Made by a program: the position numbers and the translations under genes. The notes beneath the pieces are model-generated. The model searched no databases, had not been told where the DNA came from, and was given only the letters and a program-made list of their open reading frames with translations. From Argopecten irradians (Eukaryota > Mollusca > Bivalvia > Pectinida > Pectinidae), in the NCBI RefSeq assembly GCF_041381155.1, contig NC_091134.1, positions 15,192,008-15,256,007 on the forward strand: DNA of 64,000 nucleotides, given 5' to 3'. The number at the start of each line of letters is the position of its first letter. Positions within the stretch are counted from its first letter, which is position 1. Shown one piece after another: positions 1 through 11,383 of the stretch.

Positions 1-3000
1 ATGAGCCTGGTCCGACCCCTTGGGGCTGAGGGGTGGGGCCCCAAAAGGGCAAATTTTCTTAATTTTAGCTTTAAAATCCTACTCCTCCTTCATCCTTGGA
101 TGGATTTCATCCATATTTGGTGTGAAACATCATTGGGGATGGACAATCATATTTTATATAAATGAGCCTTGTCCGACCCCTAGGGGCTGAGGGGTGGGGC
201 CCCAAAAGGGCAAATTTTCTTAATTTAAGCTTTAAAATCCTACTTCTCTTTCATCCTTGGATGGATTTCATCCATATTTGGTGTGAAACATCATTGGGGA
301 AGGACATTCATATTTTATATAAATGAGCCTGGTCCGACCCCTAGGGGCTGAGGGATGGGGCCCAAAAAAGGGCAAATTTTCTTAATTTTAGCTTTAAAAT
401 CTTACTCCTCCTTCATCCTTGGATGGATTTCATCTATATTTGGTGTAAAACATCGTTGGGGAAGGACAATCATATTTTATATAAATGAGCCTGGTCCGAC
501 CCCTAGGGGCAGAGGGGCGGGGCTCCAAAAGAGGAAATTTTCTTAATTTAAGCTTTAAAATCCTACTCCTCCTTCATCCTTGAATGGATTTCATCCATAT
601 TTGGTGTGAAACATCATTGGGGAAGGACAATCATATTTTATATAAATGAGCCTGGTCCGACCCCTTGGGGCTGAGGGGTGGGGCCCCAAAAGGGCAAATT
701 TTCTTAGTTTTAGCTTTAAAATCCTACTCCTCCTTCATCCTTGGATGGATTTCATCCATATTTGGTGTGAAACATCATTGGGGATGGACAATCATATTTT
801 ATATAAATGAGCCTTGTCCGACCCCTAGGGGCTGAGGGATGGGGCCCCAAAAGGGCAAATTTTCTTAATTTAAGCTTTAAAATCCTACTCCTCTTTCATC
901 CTTGAATGGATTTCATCTATATTTGGTGTAAAATATCATTGGGGAAGGACAATCATATTTTCTATAAATGAGCCTGGTCCGATCCCTAGGGGCTGAGGGG
1001 TGGGGCCCCGAAAGGACAAATTTTCTTAACTTTAGCTTTAAAATCCTACTTCTCCTTCATCCTTGGATGGATTTCATCCATATTTGGTGTGAAACATCGT
1101 TGGGGAAGAAGGACAATCATATTTTATATAAATGAGCCTGGTCCGACCCCTAGGGGCAGAGGGGCGGGGCTCCAAAAGAGGAAATTTTCTTAATTTAAGC
1201 TTTAAAATCCTACTCCTCATTCATCCTTGAATGGATTTCATCCATATTTGATGTGAAACATCATTGGGGAAGGACAATCATATATTATATAAATGAGCCT
1301 GGTCCGACCCCTAGGGGCAGAGGGGCGGGGCTCCAAAAGGGGAAATTTTCTTAATTTAAGCTTTAAAATCCTACTCCTCCTTCATCCTTGGATGGATTTC
1401 ATCCATATTTGGTGTGAAACATCATTTGGGAAGGACAATCATATTTTATATAAATGAAATAGATCCGACCACTATGGGCAGAGGGGCGGGGCCCCAAAAG
1501 GGCAAATTTTCTTAATTTAAGCTTTAAAATCCTACTCCTCTTTCATCCTTGGATGGATTTCATCCATATTTGGTGTGAAACATCATTGGGGAAGGACATT
1601 CATATTTTATATAAATGAGCCTGGTCCGACCCCTAGGGGCTGAGGGATTGGGCCCAAAAAAGGGCAAATTTTCTTAATTTTAGCTTTAAAATCCTACTCC
1701 TCCTTCATCCTTGAATGGATTCCATCTATATTTGGTGTAAAATATCATTGGGGAAGGACAATCATATTTTATATAAATGAGCCTGGTCCGATCCCTAGGG
1801 GCTGAGGGGTGGGGCCCCGAAAGGACAAATTTTCTTAACTTTAGCTTTAAAATCCTACTTCTCCTTCATCCTTGGATGGATTTCATCCATATTTGGTGTG
1901 AAACATCGTTGGGGAAGAAGGACAATCATATTTTATATAAATGAGCCTGGTCCGACCCCTAGGGGCAGAGGGGCGGGGCTCCAAAAGAGGAAATTTTCTT
2001 AATTTAAGCTTTAAAATCCTACTCCTCATTCATCCTTGAATGGATTTCATCCATATTTGGTATGAAACATCATTGGGGAAGGACAATCATATATTATATA
2101 AATGAGCCTGGTCCGACCCCTAGGGGCAGAGGGGCGGGGCTCCAAAAGGGGAAATTTTCTTAATTTAAGCTTTAAAATCCTACTCCTCCTTCATCCTTGG
2201 ATGGATTTCATCCATATTTGGTGTGAAACATCATTGGGGAAGGACAATCATATTTTATATAAATGAAATAGATCCGACCACTATGGGCAGAGGGGCGGGG
2301 CCCCAAAAGGGCAAATTTTCTTAATTTAAGCTTTAAAATCCTACTCCTCTTTCATCCTTGGATGGATTTCATCCATATTTGGTGTGAAACATCATTGGGG
2401 AAGGACATTCATATTTTATATAAATGAGCCTGGTCCGACCCCTAGGGGCTGAGGGATTGGGCCCAAAAAAGGGCAAATTTTCTTAATTTTAGCTTTAAAA
2501 TCCTACTCCTCCTTCATCCTTGAATGGATTCCATCTATATTTGGTGTAAAATATCATTGGGGAAGGACAATCATATTTTATATAAATGAGCCTGGTCCGA
2601 CCCCTAGGGGCTGAGGGGTGGGGCCCCAAAAGGGCAAATTTTCTTAATTTTAGCTTTAAAATCCTACTCCTCCTTCATCCTTGGATGGATTTCATCCATA
2701 TTTGGTGTGAAACATCATTGGGGAAGGACAATCATATTTTATATAAATGAGCCTGGTCCGACCCCTAGGGGCTGAGGGGTGGGGCCCCAAAAGGGCAAAT
2801 TTTCTTAATTTTAGCTTTAAAATCCTACTCCTCCTTCATCCTTGGATGGATTTCATCCATATTTGGTGTGAAACATCATTGGGGAAGGACAATCATATTT
2901 TATATAAATGAGCCTGGTCCGACCCCTAGGGCAGAGGGGCGGGGCCTCCAAAAGGGCAAATTTTCTTAATTTTAGCTTTAAAATCCTACTCCTCCTTCAT

Positions 3001-4890
3001 CCTTGGATGGATTTCATCCATATTTGGTGTGAAACATCATTGGGGAAGGACAATCATATTTTATATAAATGAGCCTGGTCCGACCCCTAGGGGCAGAGGG
3101 GCGGGGCCCCAAAAGGGCAAATTTTCTTAATTTAAGCTTTAAAATCCTACTCCTCCTTCATCCTTGGATGGATTTCATCCATATTTGGTGTGAAACATCA
3201 TTGGGGTAGGACAATCATATTTTATATAAATGAGCCTGGTCCGACCCCTAGGGGCTGAGGGGTGGGGCCCAAAAAAGGGCAAATTTTCTTAATTTTAGCT
3301 TTAAAATCCTACTCCTCCTTCATCCTTGGATGGATTTCATCCATATTTGGTGTAAAAACATCATTGGGGAAGGACAATCATATTTTATATAAATGAGCCT
3401 GGTCCGACCCCTAGGGGCTGAGGGGTGGGGCCCCAAAAGGGCAAATTTTCTTATTTTAGCTTTAAAATCCTACTCCTCCTTCATCCTTGGATGGATTTCA
3501 TCCATATTTGGTGTGAAACATCATTGGGGAAGGACAATCATATTTTATATAAATGAGCCTGGTCCGACCCCTAGGGGCTGAGGGGTGGGGGCCCAAAAGG
3601 GGAAATTTTCTTATTTAAGCTTTAAAATCCTACTCCTCCTTCATCCTTGGAATGGATTTCATCCATATTTGGTGTGAAACATCATTGGGGAAGGACAATC
3701 ATATTTTATATAAATGAGCCTGGTCCGACCCCTAGGGGCTGAGAGGGTGGGGCCTCCAAAAGGGCAAATTTTCTTAATTTTAGCTTTAAAATCCTACTCC
3801 TCCTTCATCCTTGGATGGATTTCATCCATATTTGGTGTGAAACATCATTGGGGAAGGACAATCATATTTTATATAAATGAGCCTGGTCCGACCCCTAGGG
3901 GCTGAGGGGTGGGGCCCCAAAAGGGCAAATTTTCTTAATTTTAGCTTTAAAATCCTACTCCTCCTTCATCCTTGGATGGATTTCATCCATATTTGGTGTG
4001 AAACATCATTTGGGAAGGACAATCATATTTTATATAAATGAGCCTGGTCCAACCCCTAGGGGCTGAGGGGTGGGGCCCCAAAAGGGCAAATTTTCTTAAT
4101 TTTAGCTTTAAAATCCTACTCCTCCTTCATCCTTGGATGGATTTCATCTATATTTGGTGTAAAACATCATTGGGGAAGGACAATCATATTTTATATAAAT
4201 GAGCCTGGTCCAACCCCTTGGGGCTGAGGGGTGGGGCCCCAAATGGGCAAATTTTCTTAATTTTAGCTTTAAAATCCTACTCCTCCTTCATCCTTGGATG
4301 GATTTCATCCATATTTGGTGTGAAACATCATTGGGGAAGGACAATCATATTTTATATAAATGAGCCTGGTCCGACCCCTAGGGGCTGAGGGGTGGGGCCC
4401 CAAAAGGGCAAATTTTCTTAATTTTAGCTTTAAAATCCTACTCCTCCTTCATCCTTGGATGGATTTCATCCATATTTGGTGTGAAACATCATTGGGGAAG
4501 GACAATCATATTTTATACAAATGAGCCTGGTCCGACCCCTAGGGGCTGAGGGGTGGGGCCCCAAAAGGGCAAATTTTCTTAATTTTAGCTTTAAAATCCT
4601 ACTCCTCCTTCATCCTTGGATGGATTTCATCCATATTTGGTGTGAAACATCATTGGGGAAGGACAATCATATTTTATATAAATGAGTCTGGTCCGACCCC
4701 TAGGGGCTGAGGGGTGGGGCCCCAAAAGGGCAAATTTTCTTATTTAAGCTTTAAAATCCTACTCCTCCTTCATCCTTGGATTGATTTCATCCATATTTGG
4801 TGTGAAACATCATTAGGTAAGGACATTCATATTTTATATATTTGAGATAGGTGTGAACCCTTGGAACTGAGGGGTGGGGCCCCAAAAGGG
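1..4890. repeat. 161-bp tandem satellite array, about 30 units
   Basis: The unit starts at ATGAGCCTGGTCCGACCCCT and recurs at 1, 162, 323, 484, 646 and onward, so the period is 161-162 bp. Units differ by scattered substitutions and 1-2 bp indels. Two subtypes are obvious: 'gctgaggggtggggcccc' and 'gcagaggggcggggctcc'. Short ORFs of 60-63 residues appear repeatedly because single units are open for most of one frame; they are near-identical repeats of one another and not genes. The array starts at or before the left edge of the window. Confidence 0.97.
968..2585. repeat. 809-bp higher-order repeat (5-mer) inside the satellite, two copies
   Basis: The rare variant unit with 'gatccctaggggctg' and 'ccccgaaaggacaaa' starts at 968 and again at 1777. 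The other rare variant 'aatgaaatagatccgacc' starts at 1454 and again at 2263. Both pairs are 809 bp apart, so a block of five 161-162 bp units was duplicated as a whole. A third copy begins at 2586 but loses the diagnostic variants at once. Confidence 0.85.
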
Positions 4891-4910
4891 CAAATTTTCT
4901 TAATTTTAGC

Positions 4911-5260
4911 TGGCTCACTTCCTGTTTTAAGGTTTCAGTCTCCGATCTCAATAAAAATTGGTCTATAGGGGTTTTAATTGATGCCGAACAACATGCAAAC
5001 ATTTTCGTAAAGATTTTGGTATTCCAAGATGGCCGCTGGCCCACTTCCTGTTTTAAGGTTTCAGTCTCCGATCTCAATGAAAATTGGTCTATAGGGGTTT
5101 TAATTGATGCCGAACAACATGCAAACATTTTCGTAAAGATTTTGGTATTCCAAGATGGCCGCTGGCCCACTTCCTGTTTTAAGGTTTCGGTCTCCGATCT
5201 CAATGAAAATTGGTCTATAGTGGTTTTAATTGATTCAGAAGGGGGAACTTTAGGTAAGGA
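4911..5260. repeat. 126-bp sub-repeat, first block, about 2.8 copies
   Basis: The array switches at 4911 from the 161-bp unit to a 126-bp unit beginning 'tggctcacttcctgtttt'. Further copies start at 5037 and 5163. 126 is divisible by three, so reading frames stay open across copies on both strands. That explains the 158-residue minus and 86-residue plus ORFs, which I do not regard as genes. Confidence 0.9.
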
Positions 5261-5264
5261 CAAT

Positions 5265-5575
5265 CATATTTTATAAAGGACCGAGGTAAGACCCATGGGG
5301 ATAGTATGACCGAGGTCCAAAATGGGAGCTTTGCTGAAATGGCTTTAAAATCTGACTCCTCCTTATATTAATCCTTGAATGGGTTTCGACCATATTTGGA
5401 TGAAGGGCTACCAAGTTTGTTCAACAAATGACATTTACCTTTTTCAGAAACTTACATATTCAACTAAGGAGTTCCTTGTATTGTTTATATTAATCGTTAA
5501 CCAATACTTTATACTGTGACTTTGTTGTTTTGTGCCATGAGTCAGATGACCGTTAAGGCCCATGGGCCTATTGTA
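5265..5575 (+). repeat. Unique tail of the satellite-bearing element, copy 1, with palindromic end
   Basis: A non-tandem segment runs from 'aggaccgaggtaagaccc' to the palindrome AGGCCCATGGGCCT at about 5560-5573. A near-identical tail lies at 6656-6956. In this copy the tail is followed directly by more 161-bp units ('attgtatataaatgagcttgg'), so two elements are joined or one is inserted in another. Confidence 0.8.
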
Positions 5576-6290
5576 TATAAATGAGCTTGGTCCGACCCCT
5601 AGGGGCTGAGGGGTGGGGCCCCAAAAGGGCAATTTTTCTTAATTTAAGCTTTAAAATCCTACTCCTCCTTCATCCTTGGGTTTATTTCATCCATATTTGG
5701 TGTGAAACTTCATTAGGGAAGAACAATCATATTTTATATAAATGAGCTTGGTCCGACCCCTAGGGTCAGAGGGGTGGGGCCCCAAAAGGGCAAATTTTCT
5801 TAATTTTAGCTTTAAAATCCTACTCCTCCTTCATCCTTGGATGGATTTCATCCATATTTGGTGTGAAACATTATTGGGGAAGGGCAATCATATTTTATAT
5901 GAATGAGCCTGGTCCGACCCCTAGGGGCTGAGGGGTGGGGCCCCAAAAGGGCAAATTTTCTTATTTTAGCTTTAAAATCCTACTCCTCCTTCATCCTTGG
6001 ATGGATTTCATCCATATTTAGTGTGAAACATCATTGTGGAAGGACAATTATTTCTTATATAAATGAGATAGGTCTAACCCCTAGGGGCTGAGGATTGGGG
6101 CGACAAAAGGGCAAATTTTCTTAATTTAAGCTTTAAAATCCTACTCCTCCTTCATCCTTGGATGAATTTCATCCATATTTGGTGTGAAACATCATTGGGG
6201 AAGGACAATCATATTTTATTGAATGAGCCTGGTCCGACCCCTAGGGGCTGAGGGGTGGGGCCCCAAAAGGGCTAATTTTCTTAATTTTAG
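5576..6290. repeat. Second stretch of 161-bp satellite units
   Basis: About four and a half further copies of the 161-bp unit, more diverged than those before 4890. They lie between the first tail and the second 126-bp block. Confidence 0.9.
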
Positions 6291-6956
6291 CTGGCCCACG
6301 TCCTGTTTTCAGGTTTCGGTCTCCGATCTCAATGAAAATTGGTCTATAGGGGTTTTAATTGATGCCGAACAACATGCAAACATTTTCGTAAAGATTTTGG
6401 TATTCCAAGATGGCCGCTGGCCCACTTCCTGTTTTAAGGTTTCAGTCTCCGATCTCAATGAAAATTGGTCTATAGGGGTTTTAATTGATGCCGAACAACA
6501 TGCAAACATTTTCGTAAAGATTTTGGTATTCCAAGATGGCCGCTGGCCCACTTCCTATTTTTGGCTTCAGTCTCCGATCTCAATAAAAATTGGTCTATAG
6601 GGGTTTTAATTGATTCAGAAGGGGAACTTTAGGTGAGGACAATTATATTTTATAAAGGACCGAGCTAAGACCCATGGGGATAGTACGGTGGAGGTCCAAA
6701 ATGGGAGCTTTGCTGAAATTTGGCTTTAAAATCTGACTCCTCCTTATATTAATCCTTGAATGGGTTACAATCATATATGGATGAAGCACTACCAAGCTTG
6801 TTCAACAAATGACATTTATCTATTTCAGAAACTTACATATTCAACTAAGGAGTTCCTTGTATTGTTTATATTAATCGTTAACCAATACTTTATACTGTGA
6901 CTTTGTTGTTTTGTGCCATGAGTCAGATGACCGTTAAGGCCCATGGGCCTCTTGTA
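6291..6956 (+). repeat. Second 126-bp block plus second unique tail ending in hairpin and CTCTTGT
   Basis: 126-bp copies start at 6292, 6418 and 6544. The tail at 6656-6956 matches 5276-5573 at a spacing of about 1,381 bp and ends in the palindrome AGGCCCATGGGCCT followed by CTTGTA. Ordinary non-repeat sequence follows, so about 6956 is the true right end of the whole element. Confidence 0.85.
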
Positions 6957-7279
6957 AGATTTGTCTTCATATATGTTGAAAGATTTCTGTAAAATGTTCA
7001 AATATGATAGAAACAATATGTCAATATCACTTGTACTTTTCTATTCACATAGAATAATAATGCCTACATTGTTTCATTATTAGTTTTGTTGCACATCATT
7101 CGTGGAAGATATTTAATGTTAGAAATTAGACCTGATGTCATTTTTCAATATATGTGATAAAAATAGCAACAAAATGTCAATAAAAAACATTCTGGGAACG
7201 TTTGTTAGGATAGCATTAAGATTTACCCAAAGTTCCAGGTGAAGTATAGGTACTATTGATTAAAAACATTTTTCAAATT
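6957..7279. other. AT-rich non-coding DNA, nothing recognised
   Basis: No open frame or repeat seen. It is probably intron sequence of the gene whose last exon starts at 7742. Confidence 0.5.
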
Positions 7280-7635
7280 AAAGATGCCCCACTGCTGACA
7301 AATAGTAATTTAAAAACATGAGCAGACAAATTAGTATTTTCTTCAGTTACAAAAGTTACTTATTTACACCATTACCACCATTGAAAAGTCTGAGCTTCTA
7401 ATTTTACTTCAAGATAAAACTATTAAAAATAATTAATGGCATCCTGAAAAAATTCCGTGGCACTATGTCCTATATGGAATGCAATTGTGCATGCACCAAA
7501 AGCAAAATGAATTACATGTATTTGAAATTAATTTTTGTGTTAATTAGTCATATATAATACATAAATATACACAATTAAACACAAAATTATTGTTCAAATG
7601 ATGGGTTTATGTTCTGTTAGTGGTGGAGCATCTTT
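7280..7635 (+). mobile_element. MITE family A (TTAA-flanked), full copy 1
   Basis: A 356-bp element begins AAGATGCCCCACTGCTGACA and ends with the near-inverse (TGTTAGTGGTGGAGCATCTT). A homologous full copy lies at 47240-47598, an inverted copy at about 15747-16081 and a right-end fragment at 49383-49436. The left flank is TTAA; the right flank reads TTTTAA. There is no coding capacity. Confidence 0.85.
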
Positions 7636-7741
7636 TAATGATTGATTTCGGATTAAATAACTTTATGCCAATCTTATTTCATTTTAAAATCAATTATTCA
7701 ATCTGTAATATTTATATCAAGTTTTTTTTGTTGATCTCTAG

Positions 7742-8346
7742 GCTCACATTCCCCAGATGGACCAGGAGTGCTACCAGGCAGATTTTATCCCATTAAGATG
7801 ACAACAGTGTCTGATTTGAAGACCAAAAAGGATGTTCCATTATCCGACTCAACGTCTAGAATTGCCCTGGATTCCATATCTCAGGGCTTGGACGTGGAAT
7901 ATAAATGTCCATCTCTTCGCCTGGCTAATGAAGTAGCCATACTTGACATTGCTGACAAAACCACCACAAGCTACGATTGTCCAAATATATTATCTATTAT
8001 GGGGCAAGAAATAATTTTACCAAATTCTTCCTCACCTGATGCTATTGAAATGCCGACAACAAGTTCTAATAATATAGGAAAACATGCTAAAAATATTCTT
8101 AAGATTAGAAAAAAGATGAGAAAGAAGCACAAGTTGAGAAAGTGGAGAAGGAAGCGAGCATCAGAGATTAAAAAGGAGTTATTTGCAAAGGTTAAGAAAC
8201 GTGATGCAAGACGTGATGCTCATATAGATGGTATTCTCAGTAAAGGTACATCATTTGATGCTGAGAGTTTCATGGAAGAAATAATGACAAAAGCACAACG
8301 CGGTGGCTATAGGGTTTCTCTGTTTGGGGAGAAAAGAGATGTGTAG
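7742..8346 (+). CDS. Last exon of an mS38/AURKAIP1-like mitochondrial ribosomal protein (5' partial)
   Basis: The exon follows a good acceptor (ttgttgatctctag, AG at 7740-7741) and is open to TAG at 8344-8346, giving about 200 residues. The first codon is completed by 2 nt of this exon, so there is no start codon here; the upstream exons are not visible and probably lie left of the satellite. The C-terminal part has the lysine/arginine-rich core KNILKIRKKMRKKHKLRKW followed by a charged helix and a short hydrophobic end. This matches the conserved C-terminal domain of AURKAIP1/mS38 (Pfam COX24_C/DUF1713), a small-subunit mitoribosome protein. The N-terminal ~110 residues are serine/threonine-rich and unrecognised. 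The family call rests on the basic core motif only. Confidence 0.72.
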
Positions 8347-8409
8347 ATAATCCCAGTCTTTGTGTGTTTGACTGACGTAAAGATTATGTAACGAAATAAG
8401 ATTAAACTA

Positions 8410-8415
8410 AATAAA
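8410..8415 (+). terminator. Poly(A) signal AATAAA
   Basis: The canonical hexamer lies 64 bp after the stop of the mS38-like exon, followed by T-rich sequence. It is the likely cleavage signal of that gene. Confidence 0.6.
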
Positions 8416-8929
8416 TGGTTTGTGAAAAGTATATTTTTGCTTTGTTTTTAATTTCATTGTCAGCACTCATGAAGTTTATGTTCATAAGATAAAAACAAAA
8501 TTATAAATATTTTTGCATACTTATTGCAGCTATGAAATTTTCACAGAATGCCACTTCAAAGAAATTTTGCATAGATTAACCTTTACAAAATGAAAATTAG
8601 TTACAATAACCTGTTCAAAAAATAAGCTTATAAATATTCAAAATGTCCTATACAATTTGGTAATTTACTGTTTTATGAATATTTAAAATTTTGAATTCTT
8701 TCCAATGAAATTTCTTTGGCCATGTTCTTGGTCAATAGAATTAAACAATCAAACTCTAACCATGGAAGGAGGTCAAGGTCACTCAACTATCCTAGCATGG
8801 CAAAACATATGATTTTTATCTTGATGCAGTGTACTACAGAAAGTCATCAAAATGTTTGATGCCCAGTTCACCTCTGTGACTTTGAAAGCAGGCCAAGAAA
8901 ATGAATTAATTTGAACAAACATTGAAGTG

Positions 8930-9290
8930 TGACATTTCCAATCTGATTAAAATACAGTTCCTTATAACCACTCCGTTCAATAGAGGATCTGACAACATCC
9001 CATATCTCTACATATTACTACGTCAATTAATAACGCCATTTCATCCCACTTTACATAAACATTTAGCGTTGTTGTGCACTTTGGGCGAGATGTCTACGTA
9101 CACGAAAATGACAGCTTTTTAAAACTATTTCGTCCCCAGTCAAGATTCTGGCAGTGCCAATTTGATTGGCCATTTCCAAAGGTCATCTTGACGTGACCCT
9201 TAATGGGATGTTGTCAGATCCTCTTATCAAGCGTAGTGATAATAAGGAGCTGTATTTCAATCAGATTGGTGTCATTTCCAGATGTAAATG
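8930..9290. mobile_element. Foldback/MITE-like element with ~72-bp inverted ends
   Basis: The left arm (gacatttccaatctgatt ... gatctgacaacatcccat, about 8931-9003) matches the reverse complement of the right arm (atgggatgttgtcagatc ... caatcagattggtgtc, about 9202-9277) at roughly 80%. The ~200-bp centre has no open frame. I could not define a clear target duplication. Confidence 0.7.
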
Positions 9291-9477
9291 GCCTATTATA
9301 ACCCTGTACATCATGAATAAAAGAATAAAGATAGAAAAAATCGTGTAAATTGATTCGGTTTTACTAAGCGACACAGTATCCAGATAGATTTCATATTAGT
9401 TGCCAGTGTTAGTTGATAGAAGATACAGTCTGAACATTTTTTCTAGAAAGTAGGTTAAGGGTCAAAATGTAGGTCAC

Positions 9478-9598
9478 TAGTCCGAATGATTCTGACTATC
9501 TATCCGCTTTTTATATACTGACGTGGGCGGATGATAGTCTATCATCCGCCCACGTCAGTATATAAAAAGCGGATAGATAGTCAGAATCATTTGGACTA
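9478..9598. mobile_element. 121-bp near-perfect palindromic MITE with 9-bp target duplication
   Basis: The whole element is one inverted repeat: 60-bp arms around a 1-bp centre at 9538, with one mismatch near the tips. It is flanked by the identical 9-mer GTAGGTCAC at 9469-9477 and 9599-9607. A 9-bp duplication is typical of Mutator-like (MULE) transposition. There is no coding capacity. Confidence 0.88.
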
Positions 9599-9828
9599 GT
9601 AGGTCACAGACCTATTTTTGTACTTACATACCGAGATTGACCACCAAATATTAAGTTCAAATACCTTATAGATCAGAAAAGTACATACACAAGACATTGT
9701 CACCTATGGATAAATACTCCATATGTAAAGTCCCAATGCCTAATACGCGTGTATAAAAATAGACAAGATGGAGCCTGGACAAGTTTTCTTTTTTAGGGGG
9801 GGAGGGGGATGTAAAACTGGGGTCCAAG

Positions 9829-10330
9829 ATAAGATAAGATAAGTTTATTTCTTGTTCAGGACTTATATGTAAAGTCCTCTATACCAGACTCAGACAAAAT
9901 ATAGAGTTTACAGTTAATACATTTTTATCCGGTAATAATAATAAATTAATGATGTATAAAGGCTTTGTAGTTGTATAAGAGTTCTTGTTCTTTCCAATGT
10001 TTATCTAACGCATTTTTGAAGGAGTTTATATTTGGCGCCATCACTACATTCTCTGGTAGATCGTTCCATATCTTAGTAGCTCTTAGTGAAAAAAAAGTTT
10101 CTCCTAATCTCATAGTTAGATCTTGTATGGAATAGCTTCCTCCTATGCCCCCTGCTGCTCTCGCGGTCCGTTGCATCTTTCCATAAAGATAAAATGTTAC
10201 AACATTCGGAGTCATATACTCCATCTAAAATTTTGAAGAATTTTGAAGTCTAAATATAGATCATAATGACATGATCGTTTGTATAGGACTTGTCTTACCT
10301 AGATTTACTCGTACAGTATATCAAATATAT
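9829..10330 (-). pseudogene. 5'-truncated LINE fragment, reverse-transcriptase C-terminus
   Basis: On the minus strand, 10224-9946 reads as a 92-residue frame containing FFSLRATKIWNDLPENVVMA and NSFKNALDKHW. This is the pattern at the extreme C-terminus of many CR1/L2/Jockey-type reverse transcriptases. A related frame (KILDGVYDSECCNILSL) continues upstream but shifted, so the copy is frameshifted and dead. The 3' end carries 'aataaacttatcttatctt' (9831-9860 on the plus strand), a short-repeat tail typical of such LINEs. Clade assignment is uncertain. Confidence 0.82.
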
Positions 10331-11324
10331 TATATGAAGATCCAGTGCCTAATAGAGGAGATATCACCATTGTTACAATGACTCCAAACATATTCTCCAT
10401 GTGTTACAAAATGTGGTATAAGAGACATTGCTCAGGTAAGATGAGCAGGACACAAACCTACACAGTATCTGGGAAAAAGTCTTCCGAGGACACAAACGTA
10501 CACGGAAAAAGTCTTCAATATCAACGATGACTATCCATATAGGCTAGATTTTTTACCAATCAATACCGGTTTCAAATTCGGCAATACGCATAAACCAGTC
10601 GCATTATGTTTCCACGTGCGCACAACACGTGTAAATACGCCAAAAAAATCGGCAAGGTAAACATTATTATTCCATAATACATACATGTATGAAAATTGAG
10701 ATAGACCATTTCTTTATCTTTTGAGGAATGAAAACAAACTTTTTTTTGGCCATACTTCTTTACTTTCTTCGGAATATTGAAAACTAATTTCATTTCTCAT
10801 TATCATCGTCAAATTGTTTCTAATAAATCTCAAAATACAATGTAATAACTAGTTGTGGAATGTGCATTTGTACAATATTCAGCGGAAGAACAAAACTGCG
10901 GTAACAAACTTCATTTCTCTGTCGGACGTTGTTTTCTGTTTGATTCCAAAATGCAATTATACTGTACACAACTAGACGAAGCAGGACAATACAAAATAAA
11001 CTTTCGTATTTTCTGAGATATAGTATATAGTGCTAGCGAACTTCGATTGTCAAAATCAAGGGTGATCCCCCTCGGCTATATTGTATTCTAAACGTCTCAA
11101 AATTTAATATAGTACGCTCAACAAGGGCTCATAAAAAGACACACTTACTAGATAATATAATGCCTGTTACATTGGGTTCTAAAGGCAATCAATTTATGCA
11201 ATTTGAGGAAAGCGAAAATGACTCCAATGTCATTTTTTGTTATATCCCTATAAAATAGTTTCTACATAAACTCTGTTGACAATGGGGTATAACAAAACAT
11301 TTATCGACTGGGTTTTCGGACTAC
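10331..11324. other. Intergenic DNA without recognised genes
   Basis: AT-rich sequence. A minor two-copy repeat 'ggacacaaac(c/g)tacac' occurs at 10449-10510. No convincing coding exon was seen on either strand. Confidence 0.5.
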
Positions 11325-11383
11325 AGATGATTTGTTAGACCCTCACACAAACTTTGTGTAGTCGGGTCTAACAAATAATCTGT
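11325..11383. repeat. Strong hairpin, about 27-bp imperfect stem
   Basis: 'gatgatttgttagaccctc' at the left pairs with 'cgggtctaacaaataatc' at the right, with an inner stem CACAAA/TTTGTG. There is no downstream run of Ts, so it is not a simple Pol III terminator. It may be a small foldback element. Confidence 0.6.

Noticed and set aside
3393..3905. 62-63-residue plus-strand ORFs (MSLVRPLGAEGWGP...)
   Set aside because: Each is one satellite unit read in its open frame; the same frame is broken in neighbouring units.
4787..6600. 80-158-residue ORFs on both strands with repeated 42-residue blocks
   Set aside because: Produced by the 126-bp repeat, whose length is a multiple of three; open on both strands, no start context or family.
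9946..10224. 92-residue ORF as an independent gene
   Set aside because: It is the C-terminal remnant of a LINE reverse transcriptase with a frameshift upstream.
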